NCBI GenBank assembly: GCA_965222005.1
Contig: OZ244935.1
Coordinates: 2,480,001-2,544,000 of the forward strand
Length of the DNA stretch: 64,000 bases
Origin: CBDCTM01 sp965222005
Lineage (GTDB): Bacteria > Bacteroidota > Bacteroidia > Chitinophagales > Saprospiraceae
Direction: 5' to 3'
The notes below the pieces were generated by a model. The model saw only the letters and a program-made list of their open reading frames with translations, did no database searches and was not told the origin of the DNA. The position numbers were made by a program, and so were the translations under genes. Shown here piece after piece: positions 42,777 to 51,028 of the stretch. How positions within the stretch are numbered: position 1 is the first letter of the stretch; every line of letters begins with the position of its first letter.

Positions 42777-42869
42777 TTCAGCATCGGTACCTGGCTGTGG
42801 TCAGGCATTTATACCGCTTGCTAAATTAAGAGCTTTCAAAATCTACTTCAATTTAACAAGCGTGTATAG
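42777..42869 (+). repeat. Palindromic interspersed repeat, copy 2
   Basis: About 93 bp. The first ~52 bp (from ttcagcatcggtacctgg through ataccgcttgctaaattaa) match copy 1 (17637-17728, opposite strand) with only two differences. The 19-base loop is the reverse complement of copy 1's loop with one difference, and the closing arm aatttaacaagcg has one base change. Confidence 0.8.
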
Positions 42870-43119
42870 TTGTATTTCTCCCCCCTCTTATAGCTTTATA
42901 GCTTCCAACTTTTGAGCCTGGTTTCCTCCTTTCTCCTAAACCTCCCTGTTCGGTCAATACAATGACATGATTGCGGGCTGTAGGCTCGTACGCCATAAAG
43001 ATTAGCAGTAACAGGTTTATTCATCTATCTCCAAGCGGCTATTGGTTTTCCAATTAGTCGCTTCTTTTTTGTGGGAATGGATCGTGAAAGGGGAAGGAGA
43101 ATGAGAGAGAAAAGGGTAG

Positions 43120-43153
43120 AGGCTGAAGCTAAGGACGACCTTAGCCTCAGCCT
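43120..43153 (-). terminator. Hairpin terminator of the glycogen-binding/HhH gene
   Basis: 15-bp stem with one mismatch (AGGCTGAAGCTAAGG and CCTTAGCCTCAGCCT) around acga, 7 bp after the stop. Its arm shares the core of the terminator at 39174. No clear T-run. Confidence 0.6.
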
Positions 43154-43160
43154 GGATGAA

Positions 43161-43808
43161 CTAAACGCGACCGCCGTTGAGCTTGTCTTGAAGCTTTTTC
43201 AGTTCGTCCCATTTGCCGTTGACGGCTAATTTGGCCTGGCGAGACCAGGTGCTGGGATCGTGCATTTGATAGCGGCTTCCTGCGTCAGCCAATACATTTT
43301 TAAGGGTTCTGTTGGTAGCTTTTGAAAGATCCATGAAGGTGTGGATTCCGGCTTTGTTGAGCAGTTTCTCAATCTTTGGGCCGATGCCTTCAATCTTTGT
43401 CAACTTATCAGTGGTCATTTTTCTGGTAGTCTTTCTTGCAGTACTCTTTGTGGTAGTACGCTTAGTAGTCGTCTTTTTCCGGCTTGTGATGGTAGCAGGC
43501 ACTTCAGGAACAGTAACTACCGAGTTGTGTACGCCAAAAGCATTTTGGACGTATCCGTCAGCAGCCCAGTCATTTTCCCAGACCTGCTTGTCGATGAGAT
43601 AACGGAACTCATAATCGCGGCCACCGGCCAATTCGATTACAGCTTTGTAGTTGCCCTTAGAGACTTTCATAGGGATACCTTCTTCCACATTCCAGTTGTT
43701 GAATTCGCCTAAAAGGATCACATCCTTAGCACCATTGGTGGCTTCTTTAGGCAGAGTGAAAGTAACCTTTGCTTTCTTTTTTGATTTCAAAATCTGCTTT
43801 TTGATCAT
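43161..43808 (-). CDS. Glycogen-binding (CBM48/AMPK-type) domain fused to helix-hairpin-helix domain
   Basis: 215 aa, no signal peptide. Residues 1-110: carbohydrate-binding early-set domain (KVTFTLPKEA, DVILLGEFNNWNVEEGIPMK, YEFRYLIDKQVWENDWAADG), with the Trp residues expected to stack on glucan. Residues 112-140: Lys/Arg/Thr linker (SRKKTTTKRTTTKSTARKTT). Residues 143-215: HhH fold (LTKIEGIGPKIEKLLNKAGI, HTFMDLSKATNRTLKNVLAD), like DUF4332/DNA-binding HhH. A cytoplasmic protein combining glycogen binding with a fold mostly seen in nucleic-acid binding. It lies upstream of glgB on the same strand but with its own terminator and promoter. Function unknown. Confidence 0.85.
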   Translation of the reverse strand: MIKKQILKSKKKAKVTFTLPKEATNGAKDVILLGEFNNWNVEEGIPMKVSKGNYKAVIELAGGRDYEFRYLIDKQVWENDWAADGYVQNAFGVHNSVVTVPEVPATITSRKKTTTKRTTTKSTARKTTRKMTTDKLTKIEGIGPKIEKLLNKAGIHTFMDLSKATNRTLKNVLADAGSRYQMHDPSTWSRQAKLAVNGKWDELKKLQDKLNGGRV

Positions 43809-43930
43809 GGTTGAATTTTTTTAATAATAGATTAGTACACTTAGTACGTGTATTGTGAAAATAAGTTATAGAATTCGTGATTTTTATATTGCCTGACCTT
43901 GCATTTTCCCCTACTCCGCTAAAAACGCCG

Positions 43931-43938
43931 CAAAGGTA
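43931..43938 (-). promoter_or_regulatory. -7 box of the glycogen-binding/HhH gene
   Basis: TACCTTTG on the minus strand fits TAnnTTTG; a TTTG lies 12 bp upstream, closer than usual. The leader would be about 120 bp. Confidence 0.45.
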
Positions 43939-44052
43939 AAGTTTTTTCCACAAATGTTCGTTAATTTTTAATGGCTATTTCTGCAAATACTCACATGCTG
44001 AATAACGGCTTCACACGGCGCCGGCCTATCGAAACATATGGTGAATTTATCG

Positions 44053-44060
44053 TATCTTTG
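44053..44060 (+). promoter_or_regulatory. -7 box of the SGNH-like gene
   Basis: TATCTTTG fits TAnnTTTG, 115 bp before the ATG at 44176. Confidence 0.45.
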
Positions 44061-44175
44061 CGTGCTTCTGATCCCAAAAAATTGTTTAAGAATTGCAGCC
44101 AAGTGAGTAGTTTTTATACAACTTCAAAACCGGAAAACTGAATTAACTTGTTTTACGAACTATATATGCCTTCCG

Positions 44176-45489
44176 ATGGATTCTTTTTCTGTACCCCCTG
44201 CAGATATGCAAAGTCCGGAGATTCACGATCAAACTCAGGTATCACCTAAAAAGTGGATGAAAAGATATAAACCTCTCTTGGTCATCTTGCTGGTACTGCT
44301 GGTTAGTAGTGCACTTTTTTTGGTTGAAAAATGGCTCGATAGTGCTTTTAGCAACGGCGATGGCATTATATACAACTGGAATTTTCATAGCCGGCTTACA
44401 TTGTTCCACTTCCTTGTGAATATCGGTACGATTGTCTACTTTATGCTCAGGTCGAGTAAAGAGTGGCTCAAAGGGCTAGGCCTGTCTATTATTTCCTTCC
44501 TTTTTATTTTGCTGATCGTGGAGCTGGTATATTTTGCGCTTTTGAGCTTTCGCCCGCCCGTGCATGAAGGCAAGCTATTGAAAATCAAATATCCGGCTCA
44601 AACCGATTTCAAGTCAGCCGCTATTGATCACCCCGACCCCTATCTCGGCTACCATCCGGTGGAAGGCGGGTTTCACACCAAGTGCTTCGTTGTCGATAAG
44701 GATGATACCACTAAGGTGTATGATCTGAAATATTCCTTCGATCAATATTCCAGAAGAATTACCCCCCCGGCCAGCCCCTCGTCTCCATCTAGGTTTGCAC
44801 TCTTTTTCGGCGGGTCCTTTACTTTTGGTGAGGGAATAGAAGCCGGAGAAACTTTGCCGTACTACTTTTCCCGCCAGGACAGCCAATACGCAGCCTACAA
44901 CTATGGCTACAGTGGTTATGGTCCCAACCAAATGCTCAGCCAGTTGCGCTTCAAGAATATACCGGCACAAATTTTTCAGCAGGAAGGAATTGCCGTTTTT
45001 ACTTACATTAATGACCATGTCAAAAGGGCCAACGGTTTTTGCAATTTTATGGTAAATTATGGCTCCAATTCGCCTTGCTATAAATGGCAAAATGGCGAAA
45101 TGATATTCAAGGGGCGTTTTCGCCGGGCTAAGCCATTGCTCAGCTATTTATATTTTTTACTCCACAACAGCTACTTCAAATCTTATTATTATCTCGATTT
45201 TCCACTTCGCATTGGGTCAAAGCAGCTCCGGCATACAGCCCGAATTATCGAAGAAAGCTACAATAGCTTTAAAACTGCTTTTGGTGATCTGCCCTTCTAT
45301 CTGATCATTTTTCCAGGCAATGTAAATGACATCTCCCCCTACATTACCAATCCGGATATCAAAATTCTGGATTACAGCATTGCCCTGGGGGACGTCAATA
45401 CTTTTAGCTTGTATCCTCCATACGAAATGCATCCTAATGCACAAGCCTACCAGAAAATAGCACAAATGTTGTATCGCGATTTGGAATGA
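44176..45489 (+). CDS. Membrane protein with SGNH-hydrolase-like domain
   Basis: 437 aa. Three N-terminal membrane helices (PLLVILLVLLVSSALFLVEK, LTLFHFLVNIGTIVYFML, GLSIISFLFILLIVELVYFA), then a soluble domain from about residue 130. SGNH-like blocks: FALFFGGSFTFGEGIEAGET (block I, here GGSFTFG with Ser), YNYGYSGYGPNQMLSQLRF (Gly block), and YEMHPNAQAYQKIAQML with the catalytic-type His. This is the layout of membrane-bound acyl or acetyl hydrolases acting on surface polysaccharides. Substrate unknown. Stand-alone with a -7 box 115 bp upstream. Confidence 0.8.
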   Translation: MDSFSVPPADMQSPEIHDQTQVSPKKWMKRYKPLLVILLVLLVSSALFLVEKWLDSAFSNGDGIIYNWNFHSRLTLFHFLVNIGTIVYFMLRSSKEWLKGLGLSIISFLFILLIVELVYFALLSFRPPVHEGKLLKIKYPAQTDFKSAAIDHPDPYLGYHPVEGGFHTKCFVVDKDDTTKVYDLKYSFDQYSRRITPPASPSSPSRFALFFGGSFTFGEGIEAGETLPYYFSRQDSQYAAYNYGYSGYGPNQMLSQLRFKNIPAQIFQQEGIAVFTYINDHVKRANGFCNFMVNYGSNSPCYKWQNGEMIFKGRFRRAKPLLSYLYFLLHNSYFKSYYYLDFPLRIGSKQLRHTARIIEESYNSFKTAFGDLPFYLIIFPGNVNDISPYITNPDIKILDYSIALGDVNTFSLYPPYEMHPNAQAYQKIAQMLYRDLE

Positions 45490-45508
45490 ACGGCATTGCG
45501 TATCTTTG
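45480..45508 (+). promoter_or_regulatory. Promoter of the histidine kinase/response regulator operon
   Basis: TTTG at 45480-45483 (inside the end of the preceding gene) and TATCTTTG at 45501-45508, spacer 17 bp. Leader of about 90 bp to the ATG at 45603. Confidence 0.5.
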
Positions 45509-45602
45509 AATAGTAAATCCAAATTTTCCTTTGGAAAGTACCTGGTATAACAGCTCAAGCAATCCAATAGCAGCAAGCACCGTTCAACAAAATGGAGTTT
45601 TG

Positions 45603-47567
45603 ATGATGTATAAGCTTTTAGTGATAAGTACTTTTTGGCTAAGCTGGGGCTGCTGCTGTTTTGCACAAAGCAATAGCAAGCACGATTATCCGCCTCGTGT
45701 CCGCCATCGGATCGACAGCCTGGAACTGCTACTAAAAAAGCCGATGAACGACTCCCTGCGCGCCGAAACGCTTTTCAAGCTTTCTCGCTCCTATCTCGAC
45801 TTTGATCTCAAAAAGTGTATCGAGTTGCGCTTCAAAGCTTATAAGCTGGCGGGGCAATGGCCTCATCCCGACTTGCAACCGCGCATGGCCAGTTTGCTCA
45901 GCCTGCCGCTCATCAATACCAATCGTTTGTACGAGGCCGAGCGCTACCTGAAAGAATCGCTTGCCTATTTTGAAAAAAGCGATCGCCTGGAGGAATACAC
46001 TCGGGCCCTTGCTTTTGCAGGCTATTTGTATCGAAAAAAAGGGGAGCATGCTCAGTCGCTTGAGGCATTTCTGAAGGTCATTCAAATCAATGAGCCTAAA
46101 GAGATGCTGGGCATTTATAACCATATCGGTATCCTATACAATGAGCGGGGAGAGTTTCGTCAGGCGCTGAACTATCTATCCAAAATCGATGCATACTATC
46201 AAAAAAAAGGGGAGCCCAACCGTTATACAGCTTCGCTGTACAACCTTGCCATGAGCTACATCGGGCTGAATGAAACGGACAAGGCACGGGAATGCCTGGA
46301 TAGGTACAAGGTGTCGAAAATCAAGCGGGGCAATTACAATTCCCTGGGGCTGGTGTATGTAAGCCTCAGCGAGTTGGCGATAATGGAGGGCAAGCCCCGC
46401 CTGGCTATCGCGTATCAGGATACTGCCCGCTATTATTTTGAGAAACTAAATATCGCACAGCCAATTGCCAGCAGATATATAGCCAAGGGCAAGATTTATC
46501 TGGATCAAAAAGAATATAAGGAGGCGCTCTACAATTTTGATAAAGCAGAGCAAATAGCCAAAGAGTCGGGAATCAGGAGTACACTGCTGCCCATGTATAA
46601 GGCAAAGGCCGAGGCCTTTTCAGCACTCAATAATTTCGAGCAAGCCTTCCATTTTCAAAAACTGTTCGAAGCACTCAATGATAGCCTCAATAGTACCAAA
46701 TCAACTGAGCTGATGGCACAGCTGGAGCGTGACTACCTCATGGAAAAAGCTAACAAAGAGAAGGAGCTGCTCAATAAAGAAAACCAGCTACAGGAATTAC
46801 AAATTGAAAAGCAGCGAAATTTCCAGCTTAGCCTGATGGCGTTATTAGCTTTGGGAGCAGGGATATTGGCGCTGGTTTGGAAGCAGTCGAGAATCCGCAA
46901 AAACAACCAGATGCTGCTCCTTCAAAAAAACAAGATCATCGAAAAAGCCCTCGAAGAAAAAGAGTATTTGTTTAAAGAAATTCACCATCGGGTTAAAAAT
47001 AACCTCCAAATAGTATCCAGCCTCCTGTATTTGCAGAGCCAACATATAGCAGATGGCAGTGCGCTCGAAGCCTTGCGTGAAGGCCGCAGCCGTGTACAAT
47101 CCATGGCATTGATCCATCAAAACCTGTATCAGGAGGACAATCTCAGCGGAGTGGATGTAAAGACTTATTTCGGCAAATTGGCCAAAAGTCTGTTCGATAG
47201 CTATAAAGTGCAGCAGGAGCGGATACAACTGCATACAGAAATCGAAGCGCTCAATCTGGATGTGGATACCTTGATCCCCTTGGCACTCATCCTCAACGAA
47301 CTCCTCAGCAATGCTTTGAAATATGCCTTTCCGGATGATCGAAAGGGCAATTTGACGGTAAAGATCGGCCTGCAAGATGAGAACCTGCTGCTAAGGGTGG
47401 CAGATGATGGTATTGGCCTGCCGGCTAATTTTGACAAGCGCCAGCACCAATCGCTTGGCTACGAACTGATCCGCCTGTTTGCCCAAAAACTGAATGCCAG
47501 GCTGGACATTGTGAGTGATGGAGGTACAGAGGTGACCTTAAAAATTGCTAAATTTAAAGTAGTATGA
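45603..47567 (+). CDS. TPR-containing sensor histidine kinase (HisKA_2 type)
   Basis: 654 aa from ATG 45603 (MMYKLLVISTFWLSWGCCCF, signal peptide). Periplasmic TPR repeats cover about 40-370 (LFKLSRSYLDFDLKKCIEL, AGYLYRKKGEHAQSLEAFLK, GILYNERGEFRQALNYLSKI). A coiled coil and one membrane helix (QLSLMALLALGAGILALVW, about 405) follow. The HisKA_2 box EIHHRVKNNLQIVSSLLYLQ carries the phospho-accepting His; the ATPase shows LNELLSNALKYAFP (N box), VADDGIGLP (G1) and SLGYELIRLFAQKL. It overlaps the response regulator by 4 bp (ATGA), so they form a translationally coupled pair. Signal unknown. Confidence 0.92.
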   Translation: MMYKLLVISTFWLSWGCCCFAQSNSKHDYPPRVRHRIDSLELLLKKPMNDSLRAETLFKLSRSYLDFDLKKCIELRFKAYKLAGQWPHPDLQPRMASLLSLPLINTNRLYEAERYLKESLAYFEKSDRLEEYTRALAFAGYLYRKKGEHAQSLEAFLKVIQINEPKEMLGIYNHIGILYNERGEFRQALNYLSKIDAYYQKKGEPNRYTASLYNLAMSYIGLNETDKARECLDRYKVSKIKRGNYNSLGLVYVSLSELAIMEGKPRLAIAYQDTARYYFEKLNIAQPIASRYIAKGKIYLDQKEYKEALYNFDKAEQIAKESGIRSTLLPMYKAKAEAFSALNNFEQAFHFQKLFEALNDSLNSTKSTELMAQLERDYLMEKANKEKELLNKENQLQELQIEKQRNFQLSLMALLALGAGILALVWKQSRIRKNNQMLLLQKNKIIEKALEEKEYLFKEIHHRVKNNLQIVSSLLYLQSQHIADGSALEALREGRSRVQSMALIHQNLYQEDNLSGVDVKTYFGKLAKSLFDSYKVQQERIQLHTEIEALNLDVDTLIPLALILNELLSNALKYAFPDDRKGNLTVKIGLQDENLLLRVADDGIGLPANFDKRQHQSLGYELIRLFAQKLNARLDIVSDGGTEVTLKIAKFKVV

Positions 47568-48181
47568 GTGAAATCAAAGTACTGATTATCGAAGACGAGC
47601 CGATAGTAGCTGCCAACATCCGAATGGCGCTCGACCATATCAACTTCAAAGTTGCCGGGGTGGCCTACAATAAAATGCAGGCACTGGAATTGCTGGCCAA
47701 AAACTACCCCGACACTGCATTGATCGATATCAACCTCGATGGTGCGCAGGAAGGTATTGAAATAGCCAGGCTAATCAATGAAAAGTACCAGATTCCCTTT
47801 CTGTTTCTTACTGCCCATGCCGACCGCCTTACGCTGGCCAATGCCAAGCTCACCGAGCCGGCCGGCTATATTGTGAAGCCGTTTACCGAAGCCGAGCTGC
47901 TGGCAAGCCTCGAAATAGCCCTGTACAATTTTGCCCAGCGCCAAAAGCATCACTTCCCTACACCCGACTGGCCAAAGCTCAACGAGAGCCTCGACGGAGC
48001 GCTAAGCTCCAGGGAACTGGAAGTGCTTCAATTGATATTTGAAGGAAAAACCAATGTGCAGATGGCTGAGCAATTGCACCTCAGTATCAATACCATCAAG
48101 ACGCATTTGCTCAGCCTGTACGGAAAGTTGGAGGCGGGGTCGCGCACCGAAGCGCTGGCCAGAGCCCGCCAATTGATGTGA
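47564..48181 (+). CDS. LuxR/NarL-type response regulator
   Basis: 205 aa. Receiver domain 1-120 with acidic pocket EDEP, phospho-Asp in DTALIDINLDG (D54), Thr in FLFLTAHAD and Lys in GYIVKPFTEAEL. C-terminal HTH (LuxR) 140-205: SSRELEVLQLIFEGKTNVQM, AEQLHLSINTIKTHLLSLYG. Receivers of the IDINLxG subtype are normally partners of HisKA_2 kinases, matching its upstream neighbour, whose stop overlaps this start. Binds DNA after phosphorylation; target genes unknown. Confidence 0.93.
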   Translation: MSEIKVLIIEDEPIVAANIRMALDHINFKVAGVAYNKMQALELLAKNYPDTALIDINLDGAQEGIEIARLINEKYQIPFLFLTAHADRLTLANAKLTEPAGYIVKPFTEAELLASLEIALYNFAQRQKHHFPTPDWPKLNESLDGALSSRELEVLQLIFEGKTNVQMAEQLHLSINTIKTHLLSLYGKLEAGSRTEALARARQLM

Positions 48182-48206
48182 ATAAGCCGTCACACAAATG
48201 CGCTCA

Positions 48207-48647
48207 TCACATCCCGATCACATCCGGCCAGTGATTCATCGCATCCAGTATGCCACCCATTAAGGATAAACTAACGAGCCAGTAGGCGGAATTGATAAGC
48301 ATGTTTTTGGCGCTTTTTTGCTCAAACAAACCGTTGGTAACCAATATAGGGATGGCAACCGTAACGGCTAAAAACATACCGTGAAAAGCACCATGCTTGA
48401 ACGAATCGAAGCCCCCTTCCTGTCCCGGTGAGTTGACATTGTTGATCAGCAAAAAAGCAATCAGTGCAGAGAGAATAATAGAAAGGCCAAAGGTGACGGC
48501 CATATTCCCTTGCTGGATTTTTTCCTCCGTCATGCCAATAGAGTCCATCCAGGCTTTGCCGAATACACTTTTGTGGTACCAGATAAATCCGACGATCATC
48601 GGTGTGAGAGTGGCCAGAATAAAGCCAAGCCAATTTACATTTTCCAT
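48207..48647 (-). CDS. DUF1761 membrane protein
   Basis: 146 aa with four membrane helices: NWLGFILATLTPMIVGFIWY, VTFGLSIILSALIAFLLI, HGMFLAVTVAIPILVTNGLF and INSAYWLVSLSLMGGILDAM. The opening NWLGFxxATxxPxxxGFIWY and WYHKSVFGKAWMDSIG are typical of DUF1761. Function unknown. Converges with the response regulator (25 bp gap). Confidence 0.88.
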   Translation of the reverse strand: MENVNWLGFILATLTPMIVGFIWYHKSVFGKAWMDSIGMTEEKIQQGNMAVTFGLSIILSALIAFLLINNVNSPGQEGGFDSFKHGAFHGMFLAVTVAIPILVTNGLFEQKSAKNMLINSAYWLVSLSLMGGILDAMNHWPDVIGM

Positions 48648-48813
48648 AGTTAAGTTTGTTTAATTAGAAAATAATGCCGCATTGAAGTTACAAAAAATAT
48701 TCATGTGTGCCCACTGGTTTTTTGGTTGGGCATTTTTAGATTAGCTGTAAGATTGTTAACTTTACAGGACTAAACACACAAAGCAGTTTTTTAAGTAAAA
48801 AGCTACCCACACT

Positions 48814-50727
48814 ATGCCCCGTCTCCTTTTTTGCTTCCTTCTGTTGGCCTCCTTTAGTGGCCTTGCCCAGCAAGATCAACAGCTGTCACCAGCCGCCCTC
48901 ATCTCTGAAAAGGCCAGCTGCGGCACCCCCGACCCCACACCCGAGCAAATCCGCTATACGCTTGAGGTGATCGACAAGGCAGCCAGGCAGGACCGAAATG
49001 CCGGTACCACCCTCATCCCCATTATGATGCATATCGTCACCCTGGATGATGGCACCGGCGGTATCAGCCTGGCCGTACTGAACGAAGGGCTTTCCAATCT
49101 CAACTACTTCTACCAGCCCGCCGGTATCGAGTTTTTTATCTGTGATACCAATATTATTCAAAGCACAAACTGGTACGATTTCAATAGCTCACAGGAAAGT
49201 GCTCTGGCTAGTGGCAATGAAGTTACAGATGCAGTGAACGTTTTCTTTGTGAATACCATAACCATAGGCTCAGGCTCCTATTGTGGCTATGCCAGGTTTC
49301 CTTCAAATAACCTGTCATCCAACCGGATATTGATGAAAAATTCCTGCACAACCAATGCTCCAAACGGTACTTTCGTGCATGAGTTCGGCCACTATTTCAG
49401 CCTGTATCATACCCACCAAAGTACCGAATTTGGGAATAATCATGTAAATGCCGAAAACGTGCGCCGCAGCACCAGCCAGGCCAATTGCGCTACCAAAGGC
49501 GATCTGCTCTGCGATACAGAAGCTGACCCGAGTGGCTCTACCAGCAATTGTATGTACAGTAGTGGGGGGGCGGATAGATTTGGCATTTCCTATACACCAC
49601 CGGTGGACAATGTTATGTCGTACTATTCCGATGCCTGTGGAGGACGCTTTACGCCTCAGCAGTACACCCGCATGTCGGGTGCGCTCACTACCCGCCTCGG
49701 GCACACGGCATACGATCTGGATGGCTGTGTAGCCACCAATGTTACCGATCCTTCCGGTCTCATTGCCACAGCCAATGGCTCTTATGGTATTGACCTAAGC
49801 TGGATCGACAATGCCACCAATGAGCTGGGCTATCTGGTAGAGGCATCGACCGATGGCGGTACTACCTTCTCGGCCATTTCAGGTGCCGGCCTTGCTCCCA
49901 ATCTGACCAATTATACTGCTGAAAGCCTACAATCTTACACCCAATATGCTTTCCGGGTGAAAGCTTCTAATGACGATGGGAATCATTATAGCAATATTAG
50001 TTCTGTGATAAACACTGGTTTGGTATACTGTGCACCGGATCACGTTGATACCAGTTGCACCTACAATAATATTGGAGTAGGAATAGAAGATTTTGAATTA
50101 ACAGGAGGAACACCTGCCATTAGTAATCTCAGTAATGGATGCAATGGCCCCTTAAGCGTATTTTCCAATACAGTACCAGCATCTGAAGTAATTGCAGGGA
50201 ATACTTACAATTATACAGTACGGCTAATTAATAATGCCGGCACCTATTATCCGTCTTATTTGACAATATGGCTGGATGCCAATCAGGATGGCGATTTTAA
50301 TGACGTGGGAGAAGTGCTTTATCAGGCTACAAGCAAAGCCAGCCGTATAATGACCGGTACAATTACCATTCCCACTACCGCTTCCAATGATACGACTACG
50401 TTGCGAGTCAGGGTGAGTACTTCTGGACCAATCACTGATCCATGCAATTACTTGTTTCTCAGTGAAGCCGAAGACTACTACCTCAAAGTAACGGGTAGTA
50501 GTTATGAATCAAGTTTATGGATAGGTAATACAATTGACTGGAGTAGTCCGGCCAATTGGAGTACCGGACTTGTACCCAATGCTACTACGCATGTGCTGAT
50601 CCCAACTGCTCCTAGTGGAGGGAATTTCCCCACAATACCGACTAGCTATACGGCTTATTGTAATTCGTTGCATGTTGCACCAGGCGCATCTTTAACATTG
50701 GATGGCAATTTGGATGCTTCCAATTAA
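48814..50727 (+). CDS. Secreted M43-type zinc metalloprotease with Fn3 and GEVED domains, no sorting domain
   Basis: 637 aa. Signal peptide (MPRLLFCFLLLASFSGLAQ). Pappalysin-like M43 domain: FVHEFGHYFSLYHTH gives the zinc site HExxHxxxxxH, and PPVDNVMSYYSDACGGRFTP the Met-turn; the Cys pairs fit the family. An Fn3 domain follows (about 305-400), then a GEVED domain (LTIWLDANQDGDFNDVGEVL). It ends abruptly in SLTLDGNLDASN without a T9SS sorting domain, unlike most relatives, so the 3' end may be lost. Base composition falls from GC-rich to AT-rich from about 49930 onward. Confidence 0.85.
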   Translation: MPRLLFCFLLLASFSGLAQQDQQLSPAALISEKASCGTPDPTPEQIRYTLEVIDKAARQDRNAGTTLIPIMMHIVTLDDGTGGISLAVLNEGLSNLNYFYQPAGIEFFICDTNIIQSTNWYDFNSSQESALASGNEVTDAVNVFFVNTITIGSGSYCGYARFPSNNLSSNRILMKNSCTTNAPNGTFVHEFGHYFSLYHTHQSTEFGNNHVNAENVRRSTSQANCATKGDLLCDTEADPSGSTSNCMYSSGGADRFGISYTPPVDNVMSYYSDACGGRFTPQQYTRMSGALTTRLGHTAYDLDGCVATNVTDPSGLIATANGSYGIDLSWIDNATNELGYLVEASTDGGTTFSAISGAGLAPNLTNYTAESLQSYTQYAFRVKASNDDGNHYSNISSVINTGLVYCAPDHVDTSCTYNNIGVGIEDFELTGGTPAISNLSNGCNGPLSVFSNTVPASEVIAGNTYNYTVRLINNAGTYYPSYLTIWLDANQDGDFNDVGEVLYQATSKASRIMTGTITIPTTASNDTTTLRVRVSTSGPITDPCNYLFLSEAEDYYLKVTGSSYESSLWIGNTIDWSSPANWSTGLVPNATTHVLIPTAPSGGNFPTIPTSYTAYCNSLHVAPGASLTLDGNLDASN

Positions 50728-51028
50728 TAGAAGATACTATAATTTGAATCAAAAATTACTCCTTTAGGGAATGCCAATTATCTTTAAAAGGTGGATATTG
50801 ATAAAAAATTGACTGAAAAGAGTAAAGATTTTGGGCTTTTCCAAATATCAATTGATATAAACCAATGACTAGCTGAATTTAACCATACGCTAAGCTGCTT
50901 TTGAGAAGGTAGTCGTAATGCTGTAAATTGAAGTATAAAAATTAGTAAATTCACAGTATTGCTGGGTTTAATCTCTTGAAAGACAGCAAATTAATTCTGA
51001 TTTTTTGTTAACCAAAACTTATTCAACT
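50728..51028 (+). other. AT-rich gene-free stretch after the metalloprotease
   Basis: 301 bp, AT-rich, no frame matching a sorting domain or other gene. Could be a remnant of the lost 3' end of the protease gene or of a removed module. Confidence 0.35.

Larger units (their letters stand above)
42606..43160. other. Gene-free stretch between GlgB and the glycogen-binding/HhH gene
   Basis: Holds the GlgB -7 box, palindromic repeat copy 2 (42777-42869) and a terminator (43120-43153). Between these, pyrimidine-rich sequence (42885-42930) without coding frame. Confidence 0.5.
43809..44175. promoter_or_regulatory. Divergent promoter region
   Basis: 367 bp between divergent genes, holding one -7 box for each direction (43931-43938 minus, 44053-44060 plus). 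No gene. Confidence 0.5.
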
